Assembly (NCBI GenBank): GCA_009760855.2
Contig: WPIO01000003.1
Span: 7,038,501-7,102,500, forward strand
Direction: 5' to 3'
DNA length: 64,000 nucleotides
DNA from: Cristatella mucedo
Taxonomy: Eukaryota > Bryozoa > Phylactolaemata > Cristatellidae
The translations under genes and the position numbers were made by a program. This document shows, piece after piece, positions 1 to 12,353 of the stretch (the first letter of the stretch is position 1; every line of letters starts with the position of its first letter). The notes beneath the pieces were generated by a model. That model was not told the origin of the DNA. It searched no databases and saw only the letters and a program-made list of their open reading frames with translations.

Positions 1-596
1 CAGAATCAGGTTATTAATGGCTTATTGCATACATGCATTCCATATGCAAATTTTAAGGATGGGTTTCTTCCTTGGGTTTTAGAAGGCTGGATGGTTACTA
101 AGTTAAAAGTAATTCAATGCAGAAGCTTGTGAGAGTGCTAGGCGGTTTGAAACACTGCAAGAATAACTGGTGATGTGCCTCTTACCCCCATTTTTACTTC
201 GCCTGCGATTTCTACGGAGACACCCAATTCACGAATCACAGTAAAGGCAGGGGAATCCAAGAACGCTTTTGAACGGCAACAGCAAACGATAATGTGCATG
301 TAAGACACTAACGAATAGTACGGTTAGTGGAGCCTGCCAAGCTGGATGGCAAATGGCTCAGGAGCAGGAGCACGTGCCGGCAGGCAGCAAGCATTTAACG
401 TCCACAAACATGCAGTTTCTTAAGAGCTATTGCCAAAACAAACAGATAAGCTTTTAACAGGTCTTAGAAGTCTCAGATTCCGAGTTCGATGCTCGTCAAA
501 TCTTCAATTTTCAGAAAATGCTGCACTGGTCAAAAAAAGTAAGTCAGTGCTTGGAGTTCCGGAAGCAGAAGAGTAAAATAAGACTTAGTTCATCGA

Positions 597-598
<2 letters not shown>
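1..598. other. Unique non-coding sequence
   Basis: I see no open frame of note, no repeat family shared with the rest of the window and no RNA gene here. Moderately AT-rich background. Confidence 0.4.

Positions 599-650
<52 letters not shown>
599..650. repeat. (GA)n microsatellite
   Basis: About 26 uninterrupted GA units. Open frames reading Arg-Glu through it on either strand are artefacts of the repeat. Confidence 0.97.
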
Positions 651-653
<3 letters not shown>

Positions 654-1842
654 TGGAGGTAGGGAGACCGCAAGAGAAGGATCTGTGACAGCCCACTGAT
701 TCAGTGGATAGTCTGGTGCAAGGTCGGCATCACAGGCATGCAAAAGAGTAGCCCTTAAAGATGTATTGTTTAAAATTCATTACCACTACACAATGAAACT
801 TGAGATGAATGAAGAGCGACATATTAAACTATAAAATATCTCGAGAAAATACAAGCAGTGAGTTGAAGCCGGTGCTATTGATCCGGTTTACCACCACTAT
901 CCGAGTGTAGAATTGTTGATTCGATGAAGCATTCGCCAAAAGTGATTGCACCAAGATGCATATCTACGTCTCCTATACGACAGCTGATGTCTGACACAAT
1001 GACTTGGGCTGTCTTGGGATATAGGTTTTTGCCACAGTCTGGTGCCGTAATTATTCTGCAAGAAAATGACCAGTCTGCTTGCATGAGATTGAAGGTTGCA
1101 ATTTTTGCTAAGAAGCAAGCCAACAAGAAATATATTAGCTTTTAACTACAATTTGGCAATTCATTATTAATGACTGCAATAGTGGACCCAGCCTGTAATG
1201 ACTCACAGATGATTTGCACTATATGATTGCTCTCTGTAGTTGCAAACAAATATCTTTCGATAAGTGAATCTTGATCAAGAAAATCGCCCAATTTTCTTTT
1301 AGGCACTGGCTAACTACCACAGCATAGCCAAAAACAGTCGTTTTAAAGCACGTGAAATATCAGAAGTAGGTCAGTTCACATGGGTGATAAGAGATACTCA
1401 TGTGTGGCAGAAAACTATGTACATCAGACTACCTGCTCAGCTCATACAAAATCTACATGAATTCCATTAATATTGTTCAGCTCATTCGAATTAGTCAAAA
1501 AGCTGCCCCTGCTGCAGCTGATTACCATCACTATAACATCTGTATTCGACTTCTGGCTCTCTGCCTAGCACGGCAGAAGAGCTAGCAGCATGGCCTGATG
1601 GTGCCTCAGAAAAACAAAACGAGAACTTCAGCAATCAGGCAGCTAACAAAGTTATTGCACTTGCTAGCATGTTTTCTAAGTATTGTGCATCGTTGAAATT
1701 CCATCGACAATAATTTAAGGATACCTACCACTTACTATTAACCAACAGGCAAGAGTGCATACAATGATGCATACAAGATGCATACAAGTGCAAATAATCG
1801 AATCACACTTTTCCCTTCTACTTCATACTGGTTGTCGTATTT
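651..1842. other. Unique non-coding sequence
   Basis: Only short open frames (83 codons at most, at 875-1126 on the minus strand), with competing frames on both strands and no recognisable domain. I support no gene here. Confidence 0.4.
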
Positions 1843-2020
1843 TGCTGTAAATGGCAAATGTATAATCTTTTGGCCAAAAAGATGGCTTCAAATGCATTAA
1901 GCATTTTTACTGATAACATAGAGCATAATGTAAGTGATGCCATCTAGCCGGATGTCAAAGGTGCCATTAAATATGGGTTACCATGACCTTTGCTTTACTC
2001 GGCCTGCTTTTCAAGTGTAG
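1843..2020 (+). repeat. Dispersed repeat R1, copy 1
   Basis: About 180 bp matching 3556-3742 in direct orientation. Shared landmarks in the same order are GGCAAATGTRTAATC, AAAAAGATGGCTT, TGATAAYATAGARC, GTAAGTGATRCCATC, TTAAATATGGGTTRCCA and CTTTGCTTTAC. I see no tRNA-like boxes, poly-A or inverted termini, so the class is unknown. Strand is arbitrary. Confidence 0.7.
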
Positions 2021-2621
2021 GTGGGTTTCTGTGCATGCACAAACCCACTTTTGTGCATGCAAGCATAACCGATGTTTTTTAATGCATCAGTTCACAAAAA
2101 CAGTAGCAATCAGCAGGACTACTTTAACTAACTAGGAAACAGGCAGGGGTCGGCAGCCAGCTGAGGCATTAATGATACAGGCATACATTAGCCAACATCA
2201 TGGTAGACGAGCCACCAGCAGACCATAAAGCCAAGCTGTACTGGCCATCGACTAGCTCATTAAGGCTGCCACATATTTTGAAGAGTGACCGAACCGAAGC
2301 AGAAGAACTTGAGCTCACTTAAGAACATCCCGTGCATCCTAAAATCAATCGACTGTAAACGTGTACCTGAGCCACCTCGTATGAAAGTGGGTGTGGGAAG
2401 GGAACCTGCCATTCAAATAGAGCCTATGCAGTGGCTGAAGGTTCCACCCAGCAGCATGTTTTGGTTGCCCATCGATCGCACATGCTGTGGTATGCTAAGT
2501 GTCTGTAAACAGGCTGCTAGTGCTATCCTACTTTGTTCTATGTTTGAGAGGCTTCTGTACAAGGTTACCATTCTGTCAAACTTCACCGTAGCTTGTCTGC
2601 CTGCCTCTCTGTCTCTCCCTC
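2021..2621. other. Unique non-coding sequence before a CT array
   Basis: A frame runs from 2285 to 2839 (+), but its second half is the CT array read as Leu-Ser. The part before it resembles nothing I know. Not called as a gene. Confidence 0.35.
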
Positions 2622-2746
<125 letters not shown>

Positions 2747-2849
2747 CTCATTCAACAGACATGGCAGGATTTTCCGAAGCGCCTTAGCCTTGGCCAAAGT
2801 ACATTTGCACTCCATATCCAATACCCAATACTATCATAGGTCAGAAGAC

Positions 2850-2851
<2 letters not shown>

Positions 2852-2891
<40 letters not shown>
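2852..2891. repeat. (TA)n microsatellite at a SINE 3' end
   Basis: About 20 TA units abutting the 3' end of the minus-strand SINE that follows. Other SINE and LINE copies here also end in short tandem tails, so this array probably grew from the SINE tail. Confidence 0.9.
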
Positions 2892-2896
<5 letters not shown>

Positions 2897-3028
2897 ATTC
2901 ATTTGTATAGCAGCCCAAGAGAACTTAATTTCTATTCAAGTGCTTCAATGTGCCTCGGGGCTCGAGCCCACGACCTCAGCCAGGTCTTGGTCGAGTGCCT
3001 TTACTGCTGGACCGAACCAGCTCGGCGA
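2892..3028 (-). mobile_element. tRNA-derived SINE, family 2
   Basis: Read on the minus strand it has an A-box-like stretch near 3005-3025, then a B box (GGGCTCGAGCCC, near 2960; consensus GGTTCGANTCC), then a 3' segment resembling the LINE-A end, and a TA-rich tail. The order matches copies at 46976-47115 and 63352-63497. Some point changes make this an older copy. SINEs of this type are transcribed by RNA polymerase III and encode no protein. Confidence 0.8.
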
Positions 3029-3555
3029 TCAAAGCTATCAGCTGGCCACTCCCTTCCATATGTATGCAAACTGGTTCGGTGAATGCAAGTCGAAGGAGAC
3101 CAAGCTCTTTCAGCAAAGTGATCCTGTAATGGTTTATGTGAAGGTAGTCTAGAGCAAGACAGCAAGTATAGAATAGGTCCATCGCAATGAGACGGCTGAG
3201 GCTGCAGCATTCATGGATGTTGCCTGAGTAAGGCCTAAAAGTTAACACATGACCGATCTCTTACTGCTTAAATTATTTGGTGAGATCAAAAGCAAGCAAT
3301 AGATACGAGTTGACAGGCAAGAGTCCACAAAAAAAGGCTTCAGTAACCGAGCAGTTATACAATTATAGCATCCTTTTAATGCCATTCCACAAACAATAAC
3401 TTAGGGCCATCCATTGCTTTCTAGTCCCCAACTGGTAAGAGTTGAAATGTGAATGAGTGACAGAATGACCGAAGACTTTAATTTCATTTGCCTTATTATT
3501 CGACTTTCATTTCATTTGCCTTATTATTCGGTAAGTGGTCATAGTGCATGCCACC
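3029..3555. other. Unique sequence with a small direct duplication
   Basis: Contains a tandem pair of about 27 bp at 3481-3530 (core TTTCATTTGCCTTATTATTC occurs twice). Otherwise no feature seen. Confidence 0.4.
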
Positions 3556-3742
3556 GGAGGAAGTGGCAAATGTGTAATCCCTTGGCAAAAAAGATGGCTT
3601 AACAGGCATTGAACCGTTTTTTATTATTTCAAGTGATAATATAGAACGTAACGTAAGTGATACCATCAAGCCTGATGCAAAGGTGCTGTTAAATATGGGT
3701 TGCCACGAGCTTTGCTTTACCCGATATGGTTTTCAAGTTCGA
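3556..3742 (+). repeat. Dispersed repeat R1, copy 2
   Basis: Second copy of the repeat at 1843-2020, same orientation, about 1.7 kb away, with scattered substitutions and small indels. Both copies include the TTAAATATGGGTT core and the CTTTGCTTTAC segment. Class unknown. Confidence 0.7.
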
Positions 3743-4710
3743 ACTAATAAAGTGAGCATACTTATTCTCAGCAGAAGGAGATTGCACTCACCTTTGATGT
3801 TTCTACCTTGCTCTGGCCTGTTAGGCTTTTGTGTTGACTATGACACACAGCAGTAATGTGCCAAATTAAGGTAGTGTCCTTTGATATACACTATTTCCGA
3901 CTAAACGTGGCATCGGAGCAGTAGCCAGAAGTCTAGGAAGGTCGGCCAGTGCTTGAGGGAAGGGTCACAGTTAGCCTAGAAAAGTCTTTGTGTCAGTGTA
4001 GCCGAGGGGAATCTTTGGTTTAAGGAACTTGAAAAGTGCTGCATGTAACAGCTGCCTTATATACCACTCATGGAAAATTTAGCCACCATTCTATAGGCAC
4101 ATTTTTCTGTATCAATAAATTCCTGCATTCCGAGTTATCGCAGTCAGTCCCACAAACTGGTCTTCCGACAAAACCCTTTATTAAAGGGGGTATGAAGGTG
4201 GCTTTTTAGGTGTGTTCCTGATTGGTCGGCTGCCTTCATAAGTCTTCAATCTACCGGCAAGAAGTAGAACAGCGTGCTAATTTTTCAAACCCGTGTCCCC
4301 AGACTCAGATCCTTCCCATCAGCCACCAGTCCTTTCCCCTAACCAGTAAAAAATGATGACATAGACTCAAGTACTTGGTTGACTCGACTCAAAATGTTTG
4401 CCAGTGTAGATGAAACTTGAGGCTGGCTGCTCATGATAGGCACGAGGCTGTATTGCAACTGCTGCTGCTCTGCTGTGCCACTCTCCTTGGATTGCCTGCA
4501 GTGCTGGCTGGATCAGAAGAGCAGACTGATACCGAGTTAATCCCCCACACACAGCTCCCAGGGGGGCAAGAGAAAAGCTATAGCTAACTGCAATACTGCA
4601 CTGTCACACTACACTGCTGCTAAGTGAATGTAAGTCTGCAAGTGCTAGCAGCCCGCAGTAGTTTCAAGCTGCTACACAACTGAAAAAGCTATTTCGATTT
4701 AGCATTCCGC
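3743..4710. other. Unique non-coding sequence
   Basis: No supported gene. Short open frames only, none with a recognisable domain. Confidence 0.4.
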
Positions 4711-5305
4711 ATAATCATAATAATAATAATGATAATAATAATACACTTGATAAAGCACCCTCAGAGAACTCAATCTCCTTCTAGGCGATTTACATTTGCT
4801 GCAATGAAAACACGATTGAATGGTTAGTGGTAGCATGCTCAATAAACAACAACAATAACGGTTAGGGGTGACATGCACGAGGTTAGCATGCAAGTGTGGT
4901 TAGTGTCAGCAGCATAAGCACATAAAGGTCGAATTATAGGGACCCACTAAAAATGCTGTGATATATAGGGTGTGTTTTAGTTTCTTTTTAAATGTGGTCA
5001 AGTCAGGGGATGTCATGATGGAAGTCGGGAGTGAGTTCCAGGCTTTGGGAGCATACGAACTAAAGGCACGGTCTCTAAAGGATTTGAGGTTTGTACGAGG
5101 TATAGGTAAACAGTTAGATTTCTAAAAGTAGGTGGTACGATGCTTAGCCTAGTGGGGCAATAGATCTGATAGACAGGGCAGAGGCAAAGAATGAAGAAAA
5201 CTAAAAGTGAGTGACAAAATCTTGAAGTCGATGCATTGCTTGACTGGTAGCCAGTGCAGGTCGGCAAGAAGTGGTGTGATGTGGCAACTGCAACACAATG
5301 GCTTA
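4711..5305 (-). mobile_element. LINE-A (CR1/L2-like) 3' end, 5'-truncated
   Basis: The plus strand begins with (TAA)n at 4711-4743, which is the 3' tail of a minus-strand element. The body matches the LINE-A copies at 24207-25626 and 44693-46276 throughout. It carries the 3' UTR, then the C-terminal end of the reverse transcriptase ORF, in which LHWLPVKQCIDFKIL and CLSDLLPH can be read in the minus frame crossing 5149-5300. It is cut off near 5305 against a GA-rich array. The C-terminal part is split between frames, so it is a dead copy. Confidence 0.85.
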
Positions 5306-5404
5306 GGGAGAGAAAGAAAGAGAGAGAGAGAGAGCGAGAGAGAGCAAGCAAGCAGGAGAGACAGAGAGAGCAAGCAAGCTGGAGAGAGAGAGAGGAGAGA
5401 GAGG

Positions 5405-5436
<32 letters not shown>

Positions 5437-5505
5437 GGAGCACGCAAGCAGGGGAGGGAGCAACAGAAAGAGAAACAGAGAGAAAGAGAAAAAGAGTGGT
5501 AGGGA
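5306..5505. repeat. GA-rich imperfect microsatellite
   Basis: About 200 bp of GA interrupted by GCAAGCAAGC-type blocks. It abuts the truncated 5' end of the LINE-A copy. Frames through it on both strands are repeat artefacts. Confidence 0.9.
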
Positions 5506-6616
5506 AGGAGAGATGGAGCAGCCTTAGTAAGCAGAGTATGGCCAGCCCAAGCAATAGCACTAGTAGCTGCACTCGACAGCAGTGTGAAGGAGAGTGTAGT
5601 CATTGTACTGGACCAATAGCTGCAAGCGGTCTGATTAGTGTAAGCTTCAGCAGCCATACAGTGGGCTGGGCTACCACAACTCCCGTGTTCGGTCAGCTGC
5701 ATCGACCACAGCAGACACATAGCCATTGTCCTGCCTATTGCAGGCTCAGTAACCAATGTAGCACCTAGCCACATCAGGGCATTGCCGGTGGTCACAACCC
5801 ATAACGAGTACCTCAAGACCCAGCTGCTAGCTAGCACACTCATTCGAGCACGTGCCTAGGCACACACGATGGTGTGCACCACGCGTGCTGTCGTGCACAC
5901 GCTGGAATGCCCAAACGTACGACAGAAAGAATATTCACTGCAGGTGGACTAGCCAAGTGCCCCATACATACCTTCTCCACCACCGAAGTAAGTTAAGGGA
6001 CAAGGCCATGGGAGGAGAGGGTGCATGCAGCCTGTCAGTGGCTAGCCATGTGTCCATGCAGCTTTTTGGACGAAGCCTTCACGTATTGGCTCCGTGAGCT
6101 CCGGGGCATCCCGAGCATGAGAGGAAGCACCGGATGTGCTGGAAAAAACACTCCCGCCTATTACTCAGACTGCTTGCAGGTGAAATGCTCAAGACGCCAG
6201 TCAAATGGTTTCGACAGTGGCACTATCCTCCCATCATCCTAGCCATGAGTGGAGGCACAATGGGCACCCACGGCCTTTGCCTCGACAGTGCAGAACAAAA
6301 GACTTAAAAGCAGATCCCAGTTTGCCTGAGACATGGCTTGCGTACCAAACTCCGAGCCTTGCCTGGCCAATGCACACTGCATGTTTGGTGCCTAATACTG
6401 CTTTGGTTTTCTTTGCCACTGAATCTTCATGCACCCTGCACGGGGTGATGGTCTCTAAGCTCACCCTACCTCTGGTCTTCGGCGAGAAAGGCTGCTTACA
6501 TGTGCGACTAAAAATGAATGATGATTGAGATACAACCTGGAGCTATAATGCATGCTTTTGTGTGGACCAGGTTTGTTCCTGTAGCGAGATTGCTTTGCAT
6601 AAGCAATGAACCCAAG
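5506..6616. other. Unique sequence, no supported gene
   Basis: Several frames of 80-107 codons overlap on both strands (for example 6205-6528 plus and 6234-6464 minus). None shows a known motif, and competing frames suggest chance. Confidence 0.35.
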
Positions 6617-6772
<156 letters not shown>

Positions 6773-9340
6773 ATGATTTTAATCTCTCTTGGATTCCACA
6801 GCTCCTGGCAATGAAGCAGTCCTTCTCAAATGCTTACAGCTCCAACAGCCTACCCACTATTACAGAGGGCATATCGCTGACTGGCTCACATCTGAAGCAG
6901 CCAATTCTTGCTGGCCTCGGGGCAGGGCATCGGGTAATGCATACTCGAGGGCGGCAAGAACTGGCTGCCCTGAGGCTTGCAGCCACAAAAGATGGGCAAT
7001 CCAACGGTGCAGTGGCATGTCACACGAAGAGGACAAATCGCTATGCATTAGGGGGTGCTGCTGCACAATACCCAGTGTGGCATCGAGCTGCAAGCTATGA
7101 TGCCAAATGCGGTTCTAAACATGGTCTATGACACACTGCATCCATAGATGTAAGAGCAAAAGCAGCTGGTACGGGTACGGATTATAAAGCCGACAGGTCA
7201 AGCCCATCGTAAAGCATCCTTCAGTCGTGCACTAATAATGCGTGGTCACTATCATGTATACTTTTGCATATGCTGGTGGCTCCCTCGGTCTATGTTGCAT
7301 TCACCAAGTAAATTTGTGCTGGAAGGCACAGCTCAATTGCATGAGCACGCAGCAACATCAAGTTGCCTTCAGTGCAACTACAGATGCAGCGTTGAATGTG
7401 CGAATGCTGGCGTAGGATGCTGCTAGTGCTCGGCTGCTACTGACAAGAATGATATTGCAGTCATTCTTGTGACGCTCACCTGTCTAGTTTGTCGATTGCT
7501 TGAAGAAAAAAACAGACAGAACTGCAAAGACAAAAATAGAGCTGTGTGTCACGATAGGACCCAGCAGACATTTCCAGAGAATGGCCAGGGCAGTGACAGT
7601 GGCAATACTAGTGTCAGAATAAGTGGTAGTCAGTGGCAGTATTGACAGGGGCAGGAGCAGCACGAGGAGCAATGAGAGCAGGAGCAGCAGGTACAGTGGG
7701 AGCCGGAGCAGTGAGCATAGGGGGTTTAAGAGCAGGGGCAGTGTGTGTAGCGAGTCCAGGACGTAGGAGGAGTACGATGAGGAGCACGGCGAGGAACACA
7801 AGTAGGAGCACGAGAAAAAAGCACGAGAAAGGAGCACGTGGAGAAGCAAGATAAAGAGTATGAGAAAGAGCAAGAGAACGAGCTGAGGAGGACTACTCGA
7901 CGACTTTGCCTTTTAGGAGGAGAGGGGCTGGAAAGGTCGAAGAAGCAGATGTGAAGGAGCAGACGTGGTAGACCACACTTACAAGCTGCATTGACTGCTT
8001 CGTTTCTTCTCCACTATCGCTAGAGCAGCTTGAGATGCCTACGACAGAGAAACACGCAATATAAGATGGACAGCCGGCAAGCTCTTAGAGCAGCAGTGGG
8101 AAATTAATGAGAACTCGGCCATTCAAAGTGAGCCCCTACAGTCAATTATCGTATGCAAATACTCTGCCAGCAACCAGGTCCCGAACACAGGAATAGCTCG
8201 GCCATGTTAAGGCTATTCATGCAGCTGCCGGGCCTTGTACAGCAGCGACGTCGGAACCAGCTGGGCAAACTTCTGGTCACCATGATGCAGTCTTCGGAGT
8301 TCAGCACACAGAGACTTACTGGTCTGAGGAATAGTGGTGCTCTCATGGATTAGATTGAAGCTGAGACACAACATGCAAGACATGATCGGCTTACACTGTA
8401 ACTACAGCCAAGGTCTTCTGCTGGCTAACTTTATCCAGTCAAAAACTTCCTTTACCTCTTCACTATGTATGCATGTACAGCACTATCCAATTGCTTCATG
8501 AGAGCAAATATGCATGCATAATGCAAATATGCTGCATAGGAGCAACTATGCATCATGCATATACACGCATCCACCTATTCTGTTAAACTGCATGAAGTGG
8601 TGTGACTCTTGCACGTGGTTTCGGTGGGCGTAGGTTTAACCCCAGAAGGTGACACTACATGTCTTAACTATTTCAATCACTCCAATGTCTCTTACGGATG
8701 CTCAGAACTAGATACATGATCGTACATTCAATTTTTTTTTTTAGACATGGGCATCAAGACAAAGAATGGCTGCAAGCTTAAACTGGTTTTCAGGCTTGCT
8801 GGAATCACAAGCTGAACTTACCTTTGCAACAGATGCCGACATCGACGTACAATACACGGCGATTGACTCGGTGACAGCTTCGATCGCTGCTTTGTATATT
8901 TCGTGCAAGTGCCTAAGGCATGAAACAACACTACAGAGATGATTGCTGCACAGTAAAGGGGTAAATGAACATGCTTGCATGCGTGTGCATACACACACCT
9001 GATACACCAAACATTCAAGGTACACATTACCTGCGGTCGCTAGAGCTTCATGGCCCACTTCTTGAGGACTTTAAAGTCTACAGTTCTTCGAGCCACTTCC
9101 AAGCTGGGTACATCCAAAAGTGGGGTCACAAAGCACATATTATTATAAGCAATCCACATGATCAATTTAACTCGGTTGCTTTATTATCCTTGTCGATACC
9201 TTTTTAATGACAGGCTGCTGTTTTAAGCTGTTCTTAAGCGTGTATATGCTTTGGCAATTTGCATTGACTTGCTTTCGTGTTCACTTGAAAAGGCTGAGAC
9301 TTGTTCACGAAAAGGCGATATGCTGTAGTGCTCTTAAAAA
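6773..9340. other. Unique sequence, no supported gene
   Basis: Moderate GC. Open frames up to about 129 codons (7484-7873 minus) arise from repetitive GAGCA/GAGGAG-rich sequence at 7640-7920 and have no domain signature. No repeat family recognised. Confidence 0.35.
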
Positions 9341-9510
9341 TAAGGTTAGCTCAGCTAACAGCCTCATTTATACAGTAGCAGACGAACCATAATGGCTACC
9401 ACCCTAGTTTGCAGTGGGCAATTAAGGGATCACCCACTGCAGGACTCGAACCCACGACCTGGATCGTAAAGAGCTAGCACCTTACTCCTAGGCTAAGACC
9501 TAAAGGCAGC
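9341..9510 (-). mobile_element. tRNA-derived SINE, family 1
   Basis: On the minus strand the order is an A-box-like TTAGCCTAGGAGTAAGG, a clean B box GGGTTCGAGTCC, a unique middle with CTGCAGTGGG and GGTGGTAGCC, and a 3' part with TATAAATGAGGCTGTTAGC. The same architecture recurs at 25838-25995, 53153-53338 and 60163-60330 (minus) and 17405-17550 and 21838-21975 (plus). Confidence 0.8.
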
Positions 9511-10737
9511 ACCAGACACTGAGTTTTATTGGGTGACGTGGTGCTCTAGAGCTCCTGCTCAGTTGTTTTTAAAGCATAATAATGGCACAAGAAACTTGTA
9601 AGCGCTGATGGGATGACAAAATCTGTAAGAACCAAGAAGATGTCAAATTTTTTGGTTGACGAATCATCACAAATACAGATTCTTAAAGCATCAAACAACG
9701 GTCGAGACACAATCGTTCCAAGGTGGTAAACGGAGCGAATGGCGAGGTCCCGAAGAAAACAGCAGCTCTGCCATGAGTGGAGACAACTACCACCCGCTTG
9801 AGTCCATGCCTGCACAGAGAAGGATGACACAACTAGACGTCTTGGCGATGAAGCTTACCTCAGAGCTACGATCGGTCAAAATAAAGAAGGGGTCTCTGTT
9901 TATAAAGGCTTCGGTTTATGAACAATCGAAGTGACTATCACTCGGATTTGCAAAAAATGACTAGGGCTATGAATCCGGTTCGTGATTTCGAACCAAGCCC
10001 GATGGGCATGTACAAGCATGATAAGTAGTGTGGCGTAATCAAGACTTTGAACGAATCAGCTGTCGTAGGTTTAACAAATAAAGCACCGGAAGACAAAATA
10101 ATTCCTACCAATTACTGAATACTAAATTGAGCCTCGAAAGTGCTAATAAGATGTCATTACACTGTACTCGGTTTGGACGAGGGTTTGTGGGTAAAACTCC
10201 ACAACAAGCAGAGAAAAATTACTTTCCCACAATCAGTGGGGAAGCATTTTAAACATACGTAAGTTTTTTTTAAATTTTTTAATGCAGGAACTATTTTTTG
10301 CCGGGCTCGGGAACAAATTAAAATTTCCCATTAGTACCATACAGGAAATCACGATCCGTGTTACGAATCTAGTCCGGGAGCAGATAAGGTCTGCGACCTT
10401 GGATCACACCGTACTTTGGCCATATTCAGAAGCAAGATGCATCTCTTCCTGGATGGCTGGTCCTCTGGACCATGGCCTAGCAACTGGCGACCGGTCGCAG
10501 TGGCTGACACGAGCCTAGCAGGCTGAGAGCTGACTAGTCTAGCAGGAACCGGTCGGGCGAGTGTAGCTGCAGCTGCCCGTTGTCTTGGGCTTCCAAGCAG
10601 CAGCTGCACCACGCCTAGCAGATGGATTGTCGGTGCGAAGTGCTGAGCGAGTGGGCAACTGGATGGGCTGACTGAACGTGAACAGGACTACAAACTCGTA
10701 CAGGCCGATTCTGTGTCGGTGATGTTGAGATGGTTTG
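9511..10737. other. Unique sequence, no supported gene
   Basis: Short frames only (94 codons at most). No known motif. Confidence 0.35.
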
Positions 10738-10769
10738 GGGAGAGAGTGAGAGAGGGGGAGAGAGAGAGG

Positions 10770-10842
<73 letters not shown>
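10738..10842. repeat. (GA)n microsatellite
   Basis: About 45 GA units with a few GGGG/GGAGAG interruptions at the start. Confidence 0.96.
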
Positions 10843-10845
<3 letters not shown>

Positions 10846-11936
10846 CCAAACCACCGTCCAGCCAACCCGGTCTTGCGGTTCTGATTTTGTCCATGGTGCA
10901 TGTGTCTGATTGTATCCAGCAGAACGTATTTGCATACTTCTCTCGTCAGCCGAGCTATGTTTACTTGATGGCCCTGTCTGACTGTAGACCGCTATGCTGT
11001 AAGCAGTTGCCATAACCAGGAGTGGTGGTAGAGGTGGGGAAGGGAGAGTTACCCTGATTGCCTTTTGAGCTTACAGCTATAGTCGGACGGCTGGAGGTGA
11101 CACTCTGTCCTCGAGCCTGTTTCGGTGCATCGCCAGCTCTTATGACCCTGTCGTCGGCTCAGGCAATCGGCTAATGTCTTTGGTCCGAGGCCAGCCTAGC
11201 GTGTCTCTTTTGTTCCCTCGCCATGCCCAGCAAGCACGGCTGAGCTCTACCCGGCTGCAATCCCGAATACGGGATCGGTCGCGAGTATGCCCAAGGGACA
11301 GCACTGAAGAACGGCAGGAAGCAAGAGCAAAGCGAGGCTCGACCGCGACAGCGAGCTGTTGAGCCTCGCCCATCAGCTTCTTCGACATACTCCGAAGACG
11401 GCAGCAGCGCTGCCGCTTTCACGAGAACTGTCTTGCCTTCGTCGGCTGCTGCTGATGCAAGTGCCTGTCTTGCCCAGCACACGACAACGACGTCGGCGCA
11501 CGAGTGGTCAGCAGTGGCAGTATGGTCCGCAAATAATCTAATGCCCCAGCGTCTAGTGGGCGAGCTACACGGTCCTAGCGCGAAGGCTACCTGACAGCCA
11601 CGGCTTCTGCCGGAAACGGTTTCTGTTCGGGTTTAGATTCATGCTTACTTTTTTTGTTAAGGGAGTTTCGTTTCCTATTCAAATGACATTGTTCTGCTGT
11701 TGCTAGCTTACTATCAAACCATTCAAGACTAAACCCTAGACGCAAAAATTAACCATGAACAGATAGCGATTCATTACTAGTTTGGAATTGCATGTCATTC
11801 CTAGGAGCATTAGCAGCTTAATTCCTTCTTTTACCTGCATCTGTCAACGTGGGTGCTCTGCCGAAGTGTGTCTACAAAGCAAAAAGATGTGTATAAGACG
11901 CAGCTGCTCGCACCTCTTAATGATACAATCCGGACA
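10843..11936. other. Unique GC-richer sequence, no supported gene
   Basis: Overlapping frames on both strands at 11140-11541 (60-103 codons) with no recognisable domain. Balanced openness on both strands points to base composition, not coding. Confidence 0.3.
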
Positions 11937-12353
11937 GAGACGGTCCCCAAAAGGACCCGGTCTCGAAAAACTCTATAACGCCGCGAATAATAGTCAGCTA
12001 GACCTTGCTATAGGCTCAATCGTCTTTTTGTGGTCAATAAAGCTATACCGCGATCATAATTCAATTTTCATTCTATACTTGTTGGCGAAGAAAGACAAGA
12101 GTGAGGTCTGGCAGGCTGTAGAGGAGGAGAGTTTCTTCGGGCGCCCGGGCCTCGTCTCCGACATTTCGACATCAACCGCCAGTTTTTTCTTTGCGAACTC
12201 CGCGTAGAGCTCCGTGAGCTGATGTGGAAACCGCGTTAGCGTCCTTTGTTTTTTAATGTGACAGGTAAAACTGAACACGATTTTGACTATTTTCTAAAAA
12301 AAATAGTTAACTAATTCACTTTGAGCACGGGGCCTTTTCGGGGACCCGGTCCC
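11937..12353. repeat. Possible inverted-repeat (MITE-like) element
   Basis: GGTCCCCAAAAGG at 11942-11954 is matched in inverted orientation by CCTTTTCGGGGACC at 12333-12346, with about 20 of 23 positions pairing when the flanks are included. The interior is about 380 bp with no coding capacity. A non-autonomous DNA transposon is one reading. No target duplication is obvious, so this is tentative. Confidence 0.3.

Noticed and set aside
5013-5843. 276-codon minus-strand frame
   Set aside because: Runs through the GA array and then the wrong frame of a LINE-A remnant. The true LINE frame is a different one.
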